A DNA stretch of 64,000 bases from Mycolicibacterium sp. (GCA_020637165.1 JACJWN010000003.1:744001-808000); one strand, 5' to 3'; positions 1 to 9,137 are shown, numbered from the stretch's first letter. Made by a program: numbers and translations. The notes: a model not told the origin generated them from the letters alone.

Positions 1-901
1 CCGGCTTGGGCGCAACCTCGGTCAGGACCTCCACGTCGGCGCTGTTCTGGTTGACACTGACCACCCGCCAGCCCGCTTCGCCATCGAGCTCGTCAAGCAC
101 GGCTTTCTTGACCTCGTTGACGATCGCGGGGGCGAACCGCTCATCGGTGGGCAGCATTTCGGCCTGCGGAGTGACCACCACACCGGGCAGCGAGTCCAGC
201 GCCTCGGCAACCTTGTCGTGATCGGAGGCCCGCAGCGTGATCAGGTCCAGCGGGCCGTTGGCCGAGCTGGACTGTTCGGCCAGCCGCTGCGGGTTGAGGG
301 TGTCGTCGAACTGCCGCAGGACGTCGGCCACCACCCGTGCGCTCGACATCAGCGCGCCGCCGGCCCGGACCGCATCGAGTTGGTAGCGATAGAGCTTTCC
401 CGGGACCAGCACCTCGGTGCCGCCCAGTTCGTTGACCGAGGCACGCCGGGGTGGGTTGGCACGGAGTTCGAACGTTTGGTGCTCACCGAGTTTGGGATGC
501 AGCGCGCTGGCGCTCCAGCGCACCATCCACTTGCCCTCGTTGCGCACCAGATTGAGCACGCCGTCATAGGTCCAGGTGCGGTTCTTCGGCAGTTCCCAGG
601 TGAACCGGTAGTTCACACTTCCGGTGTCCTCGGTATAGCGCGAACCGAGGATCTGGGTGTCCAGGTGGGTCGCCTGCAACCCCGACCACGCCTCGTTGAG
701 CGCTTCGTGCGCCTCGGTCGGGCGGTCGCTGAGCTGGGCGGCGGCGCCGGTGTCGCCGCGACCGAGATCGGCGAAGAACTGCTCGGCGGCCGGGGCGGGA
801 CCGTCCGGGCGGGGGGTGCAGGCCGACATCGTTCCGCCCGCGGTCACGGCGGCGAGGAGAAGGCCTGTGACTTTTGTGATTCTTGAGGTGGAAGTTGTCA
901 T
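1..901 (-). CDS. Penicillin-binding lipoprotein, N-terminal part (Rv2864c homologue); runs off the window
   Basis: The first 300 codons of a minus-strand gene are present; the C-terminal transpeptidase domain lies outside the window. Translation from the ATG at 901 gives a lipoprotein signal: a hydrophobic stretch, then SAC with the acceptor Cys near residue 28, followed by TPRPDGPAPAAEQFFADL. An NTF2-like MecA_N domain follows, with WTYDGVLNLVRNEGKW and LHPKLGEHQ motifs, and then the start of the PBP dimerisation region (RRASVNELGGTEVLVPG). The family is a class B PBP anchored outside the membrane that cross-links peptidoglycan. The sequence closely resembles my memory of M. tuberculosis Rv2864c. 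The catalytic SxxK, SxN and KTG motifs cannot be checked here. The relF/relG toxin pair I recall next to Rv2864c in M. tuberculosis is absent. Confidence 0.9.
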   Translation of the reverse strand, partial: MTTSTSRITKVTGLLLAAVTAGGTMSACTPRPDGPAPAAEQFFADLGRGDTGAAAQLSDRPTEAHEALNEAWSGLQATHLDTQILGSRYTEDTGSVNYRFTWELPKNRTWTYDGVLNLVRNEGKWMVRWSASALHPKLGEHQTFELRANPPRRASVNELGGTEVLVPGKLYRYQLDAVRAGGALMSSARVVADVLRQFDDTLNPQRLAEQSSSANGPLDLITLRASDHDKVAEALDSLPGVVVTPQAEMLPTDERFAPAIVNEVKKAVLDELDGEAGWRVVSVNQNSADVEVLTEVAPKP

Positions 902-1042
902 TGGGGCTGATGTTATGAGTCCGTGACCCCGATGGTGTGGAGGCGCACCGCGAATCCGTTCGCGAGCGTGCACGGACGACACGACGGTCCCGGCGTTTCA
1001 CGTACCGACACGCCCGCTGGCGCCCGGGAGCGTTCGGCGCGA

Positions 1043-1897
1043 TCAGTCCAGCAGGACGGTTGCGAAGATCCCGACCTCGCGGAATCCGACCCGCCGGTAG
1101 GCGGCCCGGGCCACGGTGTTGTAGCCGTTGACGTAGAGGCTGGCGATACGGCCGCCCTGCACGACCGAGGACGCCACCGCCGCGGTGCCCGCGGTGCCCA
1201 GTCCGCGGCCACGCCATTCCGGATGCACCCACACGCCCTGGATCTGCCCGACCCTCGGCGACTGCGATCCGATTTCGGCCTTGAACACCACCCGGCCGCG
1301 CTCGAACCGGGCGAAGGCCCGTCCGGCGGCGATCAGGCCCGCCACCCGTCGCCGGTAACCCCGGCCACCGTCCCCGACCCTGGGGTCGATGCCGACCTCC
1401 CCGATGAACATGTCGACCGCGGCCACCAGATAGGCGTCCAACTCGTCGACCCGCACGCGGCGCACGCCCGGGTCAACGGCGACGCGCGGGCGCGACTGCA
1501 GGGCCATCAGTGGTTGGTGGTCGCGCACGTCACGGGCCGGCCCCCAGCCCTGCTGCAAGCGGTCCCACATCGGCAGCACCAGGTCGGCGTAGCCGACCAG
1601 TGAAGAGCACCGGCGGGTTCTGCTCAGCGCCTCCTCGGCGAACACCCTGACATCGGCCCGGCTTCCCCGCAGCGGAATGAGGTTGGCCCCGGCGTAGCAC
1701 AGCGAGTCCTCGACATCACGCCGCGTCCACAACTCGCCACCGATGGCAGCGGGGTCGGCACCGTGGTCGGCGACCCGGGCGGCGACCATACAGCCGCCGA
1801 CGGGGTCCGCGGACAGCACCCGCGCCACCGCCGCGGCGTCGCGAGCGAGGCAGATGCGCCGTCCATCGACCGGGCGGAACAGTGACGGAGCCGACAT
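1043..1897 (-). CDS. GNAT-family N-acetyltransferase (Rv2867c homologue)
   Basis: 284 residues. The C-terminal half (about 150-284) is a GNAT fold with the acetyl-CoA-binding signature QIQGVWVHPEWRGRGLGTAG (the R/Q-x-x-G-x-G loop) and the late motif LYVNGYNTVARAAYRRVGF, both typical of the DUF4081/GNAT proteins found beside ispG and rip1 in mycobacteria. The N-terminal domain (about 1-140) is a degenerate GNAT-like domain. The substrate is unknown. It lies 43 bp upstream of ispG on the same strand, so reading order is this gene, then the PBP gene downstream. The ATG at 1897 fits the start of the conserved MSAPSLFRPVDGRR segment. Confidence 0.85.
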   Translation of the reverse strand: MSAPSLFRPVDGRRICLARDAAAVARVLSADPVGGCMVAARVADHGADPAAIGGELWTRRDVEDSLCYAGANLIPLRGSRADVRVFAEEALSRTRRCSSLVGYADLVLPMWDRLQQGWGPARDVRDHQPLMALQSRPRVAVDPGVRRVRVDELDAYLVAAVDMFIGEVGIDPRVGDGGRGYRRRVAGLIAAGRAFARFERGRVVFKAEIGSQSPRVGQIQGVWVHPEWRGRGLGTAGTAAVASSVVQGGRIASLYVNGYNTVARAAYRRVGFREVGIFATVLLD

Positions 1898-1940
1898 GGG
1901 TGTTCCTTCTGCGGATTCGACCCGCGGGTGGGATGCCCTG

Positions 1941-3110
1941 TCAGCTTACGGTGACCACCGGGGAACCACCCGCAGACGCGTCCGAGCCGCCCATCTCCTC
2001 GGCGAGTCGCATCGCCTCCTCGATCAGCGTCTCGACGATCTGGGACTCCGGAACCGTCTTGATCACCTCGCCCTTGACGAAGATCTGCCCCTTGCCGTTA
2101 CCCGAGGCCACCCCGAGGTCGGCCTCCCGGGCCTCCCCCGGCCCGTTGACGACACATCCCATGACCGCCACCCGGAGCGGGACGTCAAGCCCCTCCAGAC
2201 CGGCGGTAACCGCATTGGCCAAGGTGTAGACATCGACCTGTGCCCGCCCGCAGGACGGGCAGGACACGATCTCCAGCCCGCGCGGCCGGAGGTTCAGCGA
2301 TTCCAGGATCTGGCTGCCGACCTTGACCTCCTCGACCGGCGGAGCCGACAGCGACACCCGGATGGTGTCGCCGATACCCCGGGACAGCAACGCTCCGAAG
2401 GCGACGGCGGACTTGATGGTGCCCTGGAAGGCCGGTCCGGCCTCGGTGACGCCGAGGTGCAGTGGATAGTCGCACTTCTCGGCCAGCATCTGGTAGGCCG
2501 ACACCATCACCACCGGGTCGTTGTGCTTGACGCTGATCTTGATGTCGCCGAAGCCGTGCTCCTCGAACAGCGAGGCCTCCCAGAGCGCCGACTCGACCAA
2601 CGCTTCCGGGGTGGCCTTGCCGTACTTCTCCAGGAATCGCTTGTCCAGCGATCCGGCGTTGACGCCGATCCGGATCGGGATACCCGCAGCGCCCGCCGCC
2701 TTGGCGACCTCGGCGACCCGGCCGTCGAACTCCTTGATGTTGCCCGGGTTGACCCGCACCGCCGCGCACCCGGCGTCGATGGCGGCGAAGATGTACTTGG
2801 GCTGGAAGTGGATGTCGGCGATCACCGGGATTTGGCTGTGCCGGGCGATCTCGGCCAGCGCGTCGGCGTCCTCCTGGCGCGGGCAGGCCACCCGGACGAT
2901 GTCGCAGCCGGCCGCGGTCAGTTCGGCGATCTGCTGCAGCGTGGAATTGACGTCGTGGGTCTTGGTGGTGCACATCGACTGCACCGAGATCGGGGAGTCG
3001 CTGCCCACCCCGACGTTGCGGACCATGAGCTGACGGGTCTTGCGTCGCGGCGCCAGGGTGGGGGGCGGGGCGGCCGGCATTCCCAGGCCGACCGAAGGAC
3101 CGGTGGACAT
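1941..3110 (-). CDS. ispG: 4-hydroxy-3-methylbut-2-enyl-diphosphate synthase (IspG/GcpE)
   Basis: 389 residues, normal length. IspG is the [4Fe-4S] enzyme that converts MEcPP to HMBPP in the MEP isoprenoid pathway. The TIM-barrel starts with [20 protein letters not shown] and includes the substrate-binding DIHF and VRVNPGNIK segments. The C-terminal cluster domain has [11 protein letters not shown] and [11 protein letters not shown], which supply the three Cys ligands and the conserved Glu. It sits 11 bp downstream of rip1 and near dxr, the usual mycobacterial dxr-rip1-ispG cluster, which suggests one transcript reading leftwards from dxr. Confidence 0.98.
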   Translation of the reverse strand: MSTGPSVGLGMPAAPPPTLAPRRKTRQLMVRNVGVGSDSPISVQSMCTTKTHDVNSTLQQIAELTAAGCDIVRVACPRQEDADALAEIARHSQIPVIADIHFQPKYIFAAIDAGCAAVRVNPGNIKEFDGRVAEVAKAAGAAGIPIRIGVNAGSLDKRFLEKYGKATPEALVESALWEASLFEEHGFGDIKISVKHNDPVVMVSAYQMLAEKCDYPLHLGVTEAGPAFQGTIKSAVAFGALLSRGIGDTIRVSLSAPPVEEVKVGSQILESLNLRPRGLEIVSCPSCGRAQVDVYTLANAVTAGLEGLDVPLRVAVMGCVVNGPGEAREADLGVASGNGKGQIFVKGEVIKTVPESQIVETLIEEAMRLAEEMGGSDASAGGSPVVTVS

Positions 3111-3121
3111 CGTCGAATCTC

Positions 3122-4363
3122 CTACTGGAACAACCTGATCGGGTTGACCAGGTCAGCGGTCACGGTCAGTGCCATGTAGCCGACCACCACGACGAGAACG
3201 ACGTAGGTGGGGGCCAACAGCTTGCTGTAGTCCACCGGCGCCCCGGGCAGCAGACCGCGGGCCGAACGGACCATGTTGCGCAACTTCTCGTAGAATGCGA
3301 CGGCGATGTGCCCGCCGTCGAAGGGAAGCAGCGGAACCAGGTTGACGGCGCCGAGCACGAAGTTGAGCTGCGCCAGGAAGAACCAGAACGCGACCCACAG
3401 ACCATGGTCGACGGTGTCGCCGCCGATGATGCTGGCGCCGACGACGCTGATCGGGGTCTCCGGATCGCGCTCCCCGCCGCCGATCGCGTGAACGAGAGCG
3501 CCGACCTTGGTCGGGATCGTTGCCAGCGACTTGCCCAACGCTACGGCCAGGTCGCCGGTGAAGGCGAAGGTGCCCGGAACCGCGGAGAGCAGGTTGTAGT
3601 GGGTCGGCCCGAACTGAGCAGCGGTGATCCCGATCGCGCCGACATCGGACGGGCCGGTGGCCTCACCGCCGCCGGCCGGGGCCACCCAGCGCTTGGTGCT
3701 GGTCACGTCGATCACCGTGTCGACGGTGGAGGTCACACCGTCGCGGGTCCGTTCGAGGACGAACGGGGTGGGGCCGGAGGACTTCTGCACCGCGGCCACC
3801 ATCTCCTCGAAGGTGCCCACCTGCGTGGAGCCGACCTTGACCACCACGTCACCGGGCTGCAGGCCCGCCTGCGCGGCCGGACCGGGACCGGTGCAGTCGC
3901 CGAGCTGGCCCCTGGTGACCTCGGACTTGACGCAGGTCGTCTCACCGACCATGGCGGAGGTGGGCGGATGCAGGTTGGGCAGCCCCCACACGACGGCGAT
4001 CGCGTAGATCAGCACCAGCCCGATGATGAAGTTCATGGCCGGCCCGGCGAACAACGTGGCCACCCGCTTCCAGGTCTTCTGCCGGTACATCGCGTAGGGC
4101 TCGTCGGCGGGGGGGAGCTCGTCGGCCGGCGTCATCCCGGCGATATCGCAGAATCCCCCCAGCGGGATCGCCTTGACGCCGTATTCGGTGGAGCCCAGCG
4201 AGTTGGGCCGGGTGGTCGACCACAGGGTGGGGCCGAAACCGACGAAGTAGCGGCGCACCTTCATCCCGGTGGCGCGCGCCACCCACATGTGGCCGCATTC
4301 GTGCAGGGCGACCGAAACGAGGATGGCGAACGCGAACAGCACGATGCCGATGGCGAACATCAT
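3122..4363 (-). CDS. rip1: Site-2 zinc metalloprotease Rip1 (M50)
   Basis: 413 residues from the ATGATG at 4363. This intramembrane protease cleaves anti-sigma factors and other membrane substrates. TM1 carries the HECGH zinc motif (about residues 21-25). A PDZ domain follows ([20 protein letters not shown]) at about 170-240, and the C-terminal membrane part has [12 protein letters not shown], the third zinc ligand region. An upstream in-frame start at 4471 is rejected because it would add only the translation of a 15-bp tandem repeat ([13 protein letters not shown]) and delay the first membrane helix. The gene follows dxr after a 55-bp spacer filled by that repeat. Confidence 0.95.
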   Translation of the reverse strand: MMFAIGIVLFAFAILVSVALHECGHMWVARATGMKVRRYFVGFGPTLWSTTRPNSLGSTEYGVKAIPLGGFCDIAGMTPADELPPADEPYAMYRQKTWKRVATLFAGPAMNFIIGLVLIYAIAVVWGLPNLHPPTSAMVGETTCVKSEVTRGQLGDCTGPGPAAQAGLQPGDVVVKVGSTQVGTFEEMVAAVQKSSGPTPFVLERTRDGVTSTVDTVIDVTSTKRWVAPAGGGEATGPSDVGAIGITAAQFGPTHYNLLSAVPGTFAFTGDLAVALGKSLATIPTKVGALVHAIGGGERDPETPISVVGASIIGGDTVDHGLWVAFWFFLAQLNFVLGAVNLVPLLPFDGGHIAVAFYEKLRNMVRSARGLLPGAPVDYSKLLAPTYVVLVVVVGYMALTVTADLVNPIRLFQ

Positions 4364-4370
4364 GAGTCGA

Positions 4371-4430
4371 TCATCATCCCTCTGGAAATCATCCCTTTGG
4401 GGATCATCGCTGTGGAAATCATCGCTGTGA
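4371..4430 (-). repeat. 15-bp tandem repeat, four imperfect copies, carrying serial in-frame stop codons of dxr
   Basis: Read on the minus strand the copies are CACAGCGATGATTTC, CACAGCGATGATCCC, CAAAGGGATGATTTC and CAGAGGGATGATGAT. The first copy contains the last two codons and the TGA stop of dxr (4419-4421). Because the period is 15, TGA recurs in the dxr frame at 4404-4406, 4389-4391, 4374-4376 and 4371-4373. It fills the dxr-rip1 spacer. Copies have diverged, so it is not a very recent expansion. Confidence 0.9.
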
Positions 4431-5630
4431 AGTGACCTCCTGCGCCGCGGCGTCCATGGTGTCGCGGGCACGTTGCCGGGCCCATCGCTGGGCGTCGAGT
4501 ACTTCCTCCACGGTAGCCGGTTCGGCGGCCCACTGGTCGGCGGCGTGCAGCACGTCGGCGATTGTCCGCACGATCGCCGGGAACGGGATTCGCCCGGACA
4601 GGAAAGCCGCGGCCGCTTCCTCGTTGGCGGCGTTGTACACCGCGGTCATACATCCGCCGGCCTCACCGGCGACCCGGGCCAGGTCCACCGCCGGGAACAC
4701 GGCACTGTCCAAGGGCTCGAAATCCCAGCTCGACGCGGTGCTGAAATCGCAGGCGGCGGCCGAACCGGCGACCCGGTGCGGCCAGCCCAGCGCCAGCGAG
4801 ATCGGCAGCTTCATATCCGGCGGGCTGGCCTGGGCGATGGTCGAGCCGTCGACGAAGGTCACCATGGAGTGCACGACCGACTGCGGGTGCACCACCACCT
4901 CGATGCGCTCGTAGGGAACGCCGAACAGCAGGTGCGTCTCGATGAGCTCAAGGCCCTTGTTGACCAGCGACGCCGAGTTCAGCGTGTTCATCGGGCCCAT
5001 GCTCCAGGTCGGGTGGGCGCCGGCCTGCTCGGGCGTCACCGACAACAGGTCGGCGGCCGACCAGCCGCGGAACGGCCCACCCGAGGCGGTGAGCACCAGC
5101 TTGGCCACCTCGTCTGGCGTACCGGACCGCAGGCACTGGGCCAGCGCCGAATGCTCGGAATCCACCGGCACGATCTGGCCCGGCCGGGCCGCCTTGAGCA
5201 CCAGCGGCCCGCCCGCCACCAGAGACTCCTTATTGGCCAGCGCCAGCCGCGCGCCGGTGGCCAGCGCGGCCAATGTGGGTTGCAGTCCCAGCGCACCGAC
5301 CAGCGCGTTCAGCACGACGTCGACACCTGTCCGCTCGGCGGTGTCCAGGACCAGCCGGGTCACCGCCTCCGGACCGCTGTGGGTGACACCGCCCACCCGC
5401 TCGGCGGCGACCGGATCGGCCACCGCGACATTGCTCACCCCGGTCTCGGCGCGCTGACGGGCCAGCAGCTCCGGGTTTCCCCCGCCGGCGGCGAGACCGA
5501 CCACCTCGAACCGCTCCGGGTTCGCGGCGATGACCTCCAGGGCCTGGGTACCGATGGATCCGGTGCTGCCGAGGATCAGCACACGCTGGCGGTCGACGGA
5601 ACTCACCGGACCATTGTGGACCACGCGCAT
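4419..5630 (-). CDS. dxr: 1-deoxy-D-xylulose 5-phosphate reductoisomerase
   Basis: 403 residues from the ATG at 5630; a GTG at 5606 ([13 protein letters not shown]) is an alternative start. Dxr makes MEP from DXP with NADPH, the second step of the non-mevalonate pathway. The N-terminal Rossmann motif [12 protein letters not shown] binds NADPH. The catalytic domain has [13 protein letters not shown] (metal and substrate binding), [11 protein letters not shown] and [20 protein letters not shown]. The C-terminal helical domain ends in TSQR just inside a tandem repeat. It is first in the dxr-rip1-ispG cluster and divergent from the mpt83-like gene. Confidence 0.97.
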   Translation of the reverse strand: MRVVHNGPVSSVDRQRVLILGSTGSIGTQALEVIAANPERFEVVGLAAGGGNPELLARQRAETGVSNVAVADPVAAERVGGVTHSGPEAVTRLVLDTAERTGVDVVLNALVGALGLQPTLAALATGARLALANKESLVAGGPLVLKAARPGQIVPVDSEHSALAQCLRSGTPDEVAKLVLTASGGPFRGWSAADLLSVTPEQAGAHPTWSMGPMNTLNSASLVNKGLELIETHLLFGVPYERIEVVVHPQSVVHSMVTFVDGSTIAQASPPDMKLPISLALGWPHRVAGSAAACDFSTASSWDFEPLDSAVFPAVDLARVAGEAGGCMTAVYNAANEEAAAAFLSGRIPFPAIVRTIADVLHAADQWAAEPATVEEVLDAQRWARQRARDTMDAAAQEVTSQR

Positions 5631-5655
5631 AGACTGTGATCGTCATCACATCACC

Positions 5656-5682
5656 CGATCCGTTCTCGATGGTGTGCCGAAT
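5656..5682 (+). promoter_or_regulatory. Probable SigK-type promoter of the mpt83-like gene
   Basis: CGATCC at 5656-5661 and CCGAAT at 5677-5682 are separated by 15 bp. As I recall, the M. tuberculosis SigK elements are a CCATCC-like -35 and a CGAAT-like -10. The same two blocks with the same spacing occur upstream of the mpt70-like gene, which strengthens the call. The predicted leader is about 50 nt. sigK and rskA are not in the window. Confidence 0.65.
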
Positions 5683-5739
5683 GGCTCACCGGTCCCGACG
5701 GGGGCCTCACATCGGAGGGAACAGAAGGAGAACGCCCAT

Positions 5740-6444
5740 ATGACCGTCCACCGCACTGTTTTGACCGCCGCGAGCCTCGCCGCGGTCGCAGGCCTCGCCC
5801 TGTCGGGCTGCTCGTCGGCGACCAAGGAGAAGGAGAGCGAGACCAAGGCCAGCTCGTCCATGTCGATGACGTCCGAGACCACCTCGGCCGCGGCCGCCGC
5901 ACCGGCCGGACTGATGGGCGTGGGCTGCGCCGGTTACGCCGAGCAGGTGCCCACCGGCCCCGGCTCCGTCGAAGGCATGGCCGCCGATCCGGTAACGGTC
6001 GCCGCCTCCAACAGCCCGGTGCTGACCACGCTGTCGGGCGCGCTGTCGGGCAAGCTGAACCCGGAGGTCGACCTGGTCGAGACCCTCAACAACGGCGAGT
6101 TCACCGTCTTCGCGCCGACCGACGAGGCCTTTGGCAAGGTTGACGCGGCCACCATCGACAAGCTCAAGACCGACGCTCCGCTGCTGACCTCGATCCTGAC
6201 CTACCACGTGGTTCCCGGTCAGGCCGACGCGTCCGCGGTCGTCGGTGAGCACAAGACGGTGGAGGGCCAGTCGCTGACGGTGACCGGCATGGGCGACGAC
6301 CTCAAGGTCAACGAGGCCGGGCTGGTCTGCGGCCCGATCAAGACCGCCAACGCGACCGTCTACCTCATCGACACCGTGTTGATGCCGCCCGCCGAGTCGG
6401 CGCCGCCCGCCTCGGAGGCGCCCACCACGACTGCCACGCCGTAG
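5740..6444 (+). CDS. mpt83: MPT83-like surface lipoprotein, fasciclin (FAS1) domain
   Basis: 234 residues from the ATG at 5740, behind a good ribosome site (AGAAGGAG). A lipoprotein signal ends in LSGC with Cys24. A Ser/Thr/Lys/Ala-rich linker (about 25-60) leads to a FAS1 domain with [11 protein letters not shown] and [14 protein letters not shown], the H1 and H2 motifs. The C-terminus is a Pro/Ala/Thr tail (about 215-234). FAS1 proteins mediate adhesion or surface interactions; MPT83 is exported and glycosylated in tubercle bacilli. The start 210 bp upstream is rejected because it precedes the ribosome site and lacks a signal peptide. dipZ, between mpt83 and mpt70 in M. tuberculosis, is missing. 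Confidence 0.93.
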   Translation: MTVHRTVLTAASLAAVAGLALSGCSSATKEKESETKASSSMSMTSETTSAAAAAPAGLMGVGCAGYAEQVPTGPGSVEGMAADPVTVAASNSPVLTTLSGALSGKLNPEVDLVETLNNGEFTVFAPTDEAFGKVDAATIDKLKTDAPLLTSILTYHVVPGQADASAVVGEHKTVEGQSLTVTGMGDDLKVNEAGLVCGPIKTANATVYLIDTVLMPPAESAPPASEAPTTTATP

Positions 6445-6464
6445 TCGTAGCCCGGCTCCCAAGG

Positions 6465-6516
6465 GACGCGGAACCGTCGTTGCCAGAGGGCAACCGGCGG
6501 TTCCGCGTCTCTTTTT
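6465..6516 (+). terminator. Rho-independent terminator after the mpt83-like gene
   Basis: A perfect 12-bp outer stem pairs GACGCGGAACCG (6465-6476) with CGGTTCCGCGTC (6498-6509). A nested TTGCC-AGAG-GGCAA hairpin lies inside it. TCTTTTT follows directly. It separates mpt83 from mpt70 transcription. Confidence 0.93.
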
Positions 6517-6602
6517 GTCGCGTCCTGGGCAGCACTGCCGAGCGGCCGGATTCGGGCCCCCGGTCTCGGGCCCCGGGAGTCGACCCCAGTGACGAGCGCC
6601 AC

Positions 6603-6629
6603 CCATCCGAAGCCCGAACAGCTCCGAAG
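6603..6629 (+). promoter_or_regulatory. Probable SigK-type promoter of the mpt70-like gene
   Basis: CCATCC at 6603-6608 and CCGAAG at 6624-6629 are 15 bp apart, matching the arrangement 5' of the mpt83-like gene. It lies between the terminator and the gene and predicts a leader of about 33 nt. Confidence 0.65.
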
Positions 6630-6668
6630 GCCTCATACAAGCAACCAGTGACTCCGCACAACCCGAGG

Positions 6669-7256
6669 ATGAGGATGAGCCGCAACCTGAAGAGAGTCCC
6701 GACGGTAATGGTGGCCGCGTTGACGGTCGCTCTGACCTTGTCACCCATCGCGGCCGCCGACGCCCACCTGGTGGGTCCGGGGTGCGCGGCCTACGCCGAG
6801 CAGGTGCCCACCGGCCCCGGATCGGTGAGCGAACTCGCTAAGGTTCCGGTCGCGGTAGCCGCGTCCAACAGCCCGGTGCTGACCACCTTGGCCGCCGCGC
6901 TGTCGGGCAAACTCAACCCCGAGGTGAACCTGGTCGGCACCCTCGACAACGGGCAATTCACCGTTTTCGCACCCACCAATGACGCCTTCGCCAAGATCGA
7001 CGCCGCCACCCTGGACACCCTCAAGACCGATGCCCCCCTGCTGACCTCGATCCTGACCTATCACGTGGTCGCCGGGCAGGCGGGCCCCGACCAGGTGGTC
7101 GGCACCCACACCACCGTTCAAGGAACTCCGCTCACCGTGACCGGCAGCGGTGACCACCTCATGGTCAACGACGCCAACGTCGTCTGCGGTGGTATCCAGA
7201 CCGCCAACGCGACGGTGTACCTCATAGATACCGTGCTGCTACCTCCTTCCCACTAG
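6669..7256 (+). CDS. mpt70: MPT70-like secreted fasciclin protein
   Basis: 195 residues from the ATG at 6669; the ATG at 6675 is equally possible. A Sec signal peptide (RNLKRVPTVMVAALTVAL, cleavage after AADA near residue 32) has no lipobox Cys, so the mature protein should be released, as MPT70 is. The FAS1 domain has FTVFAPTNDAF and [15 protein letters not shown] conserved Cys pair (VGPGC and VVCGG) is shared with the mpt83-like neighbour, of which it is a paralogue lacking the lipoprotein N-terminus and the C-terminal tail. The much longer upstream reading frame crosses the mpt83 terminator and the SigK-like promoter and is not the start. Confidence 0.93.
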   Translation: MRMSRNLKRVPTVMVAALTVALTLSPIAAADAHLVGPGCAAYAEQVPTGPGSVSELAKVPVAVAASNSPVLTTLAAALSGKLNPEVNLVGTLDNGQFTVFAPTNDAFAKIDAATLDTLKTDAPLLTSILTYHVVAGQAGPDQVVGTHTTVQGTPLTVTGSGDHLMVNDANVVCGGIQTANATVYLIDTVLLPPSH

Positions 7257-7325
7257 GTCGGAAGGCCGCGCCCGCCGCCTCCTCCCCTGGGCGGCCGGAG
7301 CCGTGACACAACGCAGCACCTTCCG

Positions 7326-7380
7326 GCCGGCCGGGGCGACGTGCCTCTCCTTCACGCCACCCCGGCCGGCTTCTCTTCTT
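7326..7380 (+). terminator. Terminator-like hairpin after the mpt70-like gene
   Basis: GCCGGCCGGGG (7326-7336) pairs perfectly with CCCCGGCCGGC (7360-7370). The loop is 23 nt, and TTCTCTTCTT follows. It lies between mpt70 and the photolyase gene. Confidence 0.75.
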
Positions 7381-7426
7381 GCGGGTACCTTCGCCGGCGT
7401 CGCAGGCCGCAGGGCAGCATGAGGCA

Positions 7427-8776
7427 ATGTCCACCACACTTCTGTGGTTCCGCCGGGACCTGCGTCTGGCCGACCTGCCGTCACTGCTGGAAGCCGCCGC
7501 CGGGAACTCCGCCGTGCTGGCGTGTTTCGTCCTCGACCCCCGGTTGGAGGCGTCCAGCGGACAGCGCCGGTTGCAGTTCCTCGGCGACTCGCTTCGGGAG
7601 ATCGACACCGCACTCGACGGGCGGCTACTGATCACCCGCGGAAGCCCGGAACGGCTCGTCCCGCAGATCTGCCGGGCAGTCGGAGCGAGCGCCGTGCACA
7701 TTTCCGCCGATTTCAGCCCGTTCGGGGTGCGGCGAGACGCCGCGGTCGCCGAGGCACTGGCCGCCGGGCACGTGAACCTCGTCGCGACGGGCTCGCCGTA
7801 CCTGGTCTCCCCCGGCCGGGTCACCAAGGACGACGGCAGCCCGTACAAGGTGTTCACCCCGTTCTTCTCCCGTTGGCGGCAGGTGGGCTGGCGCTCCCCC
7901 GCCCGGTCCGATCCGGCGGCGGTCGACTGGGTCGATCCCGGTGGAGTGCCCGAACTCCCGGGCCGGGTCGATGCGCCGAACCCCGGGATCACCCTGGAGA
8001 TGCCCGCCGGGGAAGCCGCCGCGCACCAACGCTGGGCGGAGTTCCTCGCCGAGGCGATCGGCGGCTACTCGGCCGACCGCGACCGACCGGACAAGCCCGG
8101 AACCAGCCGGATGTCGGCCCACCTGAAATTCGGGACCATCCACCCCCGGACCCTTGTGGCAGACCTCGATCCGCACCAACCGGGTCCGGCCGCCTATCTC
8201 CGGGAACTGGCCTTCCGGGACTTCTACGCCGCGGTGCTGCACCAGCGGCCGGCCAGCGCGTGGCACAACTGGAACCCGGCCTTCGACGCCATCGAGGTCG
8301 ACACCGACCCCGACGCGCGGGCCGCGTTCGAGCTCTGGAAACAGGGACGTACCGGCTATCCGATCGTCGATGCGGGGATGCGCCAGCTCAGCGCGACCGG
8401 CTTCATGCACAACCGGGTGCGAATGATCGCGGCCTCGTTCCTGGTCAAGGACCTGCACCTGCCGTGGCAGTGGGGGGCGAAGTGGTTCTTCGAGCAGTTG
8501 GTCGACGCCGACGTGGCCAGCAACCAGCACGGCTGGCAGTGGTGCGCCGGCACCGGAACCGACGCCGCGCCGTACTTCCGGGTGTTCAACCCGACCGCCC
8601 AGGGCGAGAAGTTCGACCCCGCCGGGGACTACGTCCGGCGTTGGGTGCCCGAACTCGCCGATACCGCCGATGTCCACCGGCTCAAGTCCGGCCGCCCGGA
8701 CGGCTACCCCGAGCCGATGGTGGACCACGCGGCCGAACGGCTCGAAGCACTACGGCGGTACGGGCTGATCCGCTGA
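7427..8776 (+). CDS. phr: Deoxyribodipyrimidine photolyase (class I CPD photolyase)
   Basis: 449 residues from the ATG at 7427 (STTLLWFRRDLRLADLP). The enzyme uses blue light and reduced FAD to split cyclobutane pyrimidine dimers. The N-terminal antenna domain (about 1-130) starts with the classic WFRRDLRL. The C-terminal FAD domain (about 190-440) holds GYPIVDAGMRQL, FMHNRVRMIAASFLVKDL, the ASNQHGWQWCAGTGTDAAPY loop and FNPTAQGEKFDP. All are canonical and no defect is seen. M. tuberculosis lacks a photolyase at this position, so this gene marks an environmental lifestyle or an insertion. Confidence 0.97.
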   Translation: MSTTLLWFRRDLRLADLPSLLEAAAGNSAVLACFVLDPRLEASSGQRRLQFLGDSLREIDTALDGRLLITRGSPERLVPQICRAVGASAVHISADFSPFGVRRDAAVAEALAAGHVNLVATGSPYLVSPGRVTKDDGSPYKVFTPFFSRWRQVGWRSPARSDPAAVDWVDPGGVPELPGRVDAPNPGITLEMPAGEAAAHQRWAEFLAEAIGGYSADRDRPDKPGTSRMSAHLKFGTIHPRTLVADLDPHQPGPAAYLRELAFRDFYAAVLHQRPASAWHNWNPAFDAIEVDTDPDARAAFELWKQGRTGYPIVDAGMRQLSATGFMHNRVRMIAASFLVKDLHLPWQWGAKWFFEQLVDADVASNQHGWQWCAGTGTDAAPYFRVFNPTAQGEKFDPAGDYVRRWVPELADTADVHRLKSGRPDGYPEPMVDHAAERLEALRRYGLIR

Positions 8777-8821
8777 GCCGGATATGCCAGAATGACCCCA
8801 GCCCAGAAGACAGGAGTCGCA

Positions 8822-9076
8822 ATGGCCAACACCGAGGTGGAGCGTTATTCCGAGGTCGACCCCGCCGACGTGCCCTCGGCCGCGTGGGGCTGGAGCAACA
8901 TCACTTACCGCACCTGGTACGGGCTGGGCATCTTCATCATCGTGTTCCTGCTCGCCATGGAGCACGGCAACCACGTCGGCCATGTCGAGGACTGGTTCCT
9001 GCGCTCGTTCGCGGCCATCGTCGCGATCGTCCTGCTGCGCGACGTGATCATGCGCCGCCGGGGCATGCTGCGCTGA
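8822..9076 (+). CDS. DUF2631 small membrane protein (Rv2876 homologue)
   Basis: 84 residues from the ATG at 8822, with AGGAG 7 nt upstream. MANTEVERYSEVDPADVPSA is the conserved start. Two membrane helices follow (GLGIFIIVFLLAM and FAAIVAIVLLRDVIM), joined by a His-rich loop (EHGNHVGHVEDW). The basic tail RRRGMLR predicts a cytoplasmic C-terminus. The function is unknown. Its stop codon starts a 12-bp tandem repeat. Confidence 0.88.
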   Translation: MANTEVERYSEVDPADVPSAAWGWSNITYRTWYGLGIFIIVFLLAMEHGNHVGHVEDWFLRSFAAIVAIVLLRDVIMRRRGMLR

Positions 9077-9117
9077 TCCTGGGCTTGATCCTGGGCTTGA
9101 TCCCGGGCTTGATCCCG
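9075..9117 (+). repeat. 12-bp tandem repeat (about 3.5 copies) starting in the DUF2631 stop codon
   Basis: GATCCTGGGCTT occurs at 9075-9086 and 9087-9098, then GATCCCGGGCTT at 9099-9110 and a partial copy to 9117. The 12-bp period keeps frame, so TGA recurs in the frame of the gene at 9074, 9086, 9098 and 9110. Confidence 0.92.
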
Positions 9118-9137
9118 GAAGGCACCGCCCCGGCCCG

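Noticed and set aside
1743..3179. Long plus-strand open frame across ispG (also many others, e.g. 3308-4435, 4473-5639, 7444-9438)
   Set aside because: Antisense frames in GC-rich codons, full of Arg/Gly/Pro/His, without domains, and opposite clearly conserved genes.
4364..4471. Longer Rip1 start encoding [13 protein letters not shown]
   Set aside because: It is a translated tandem repeat that overlaps dxr; the ATG at 4363 leads straight into TM1.
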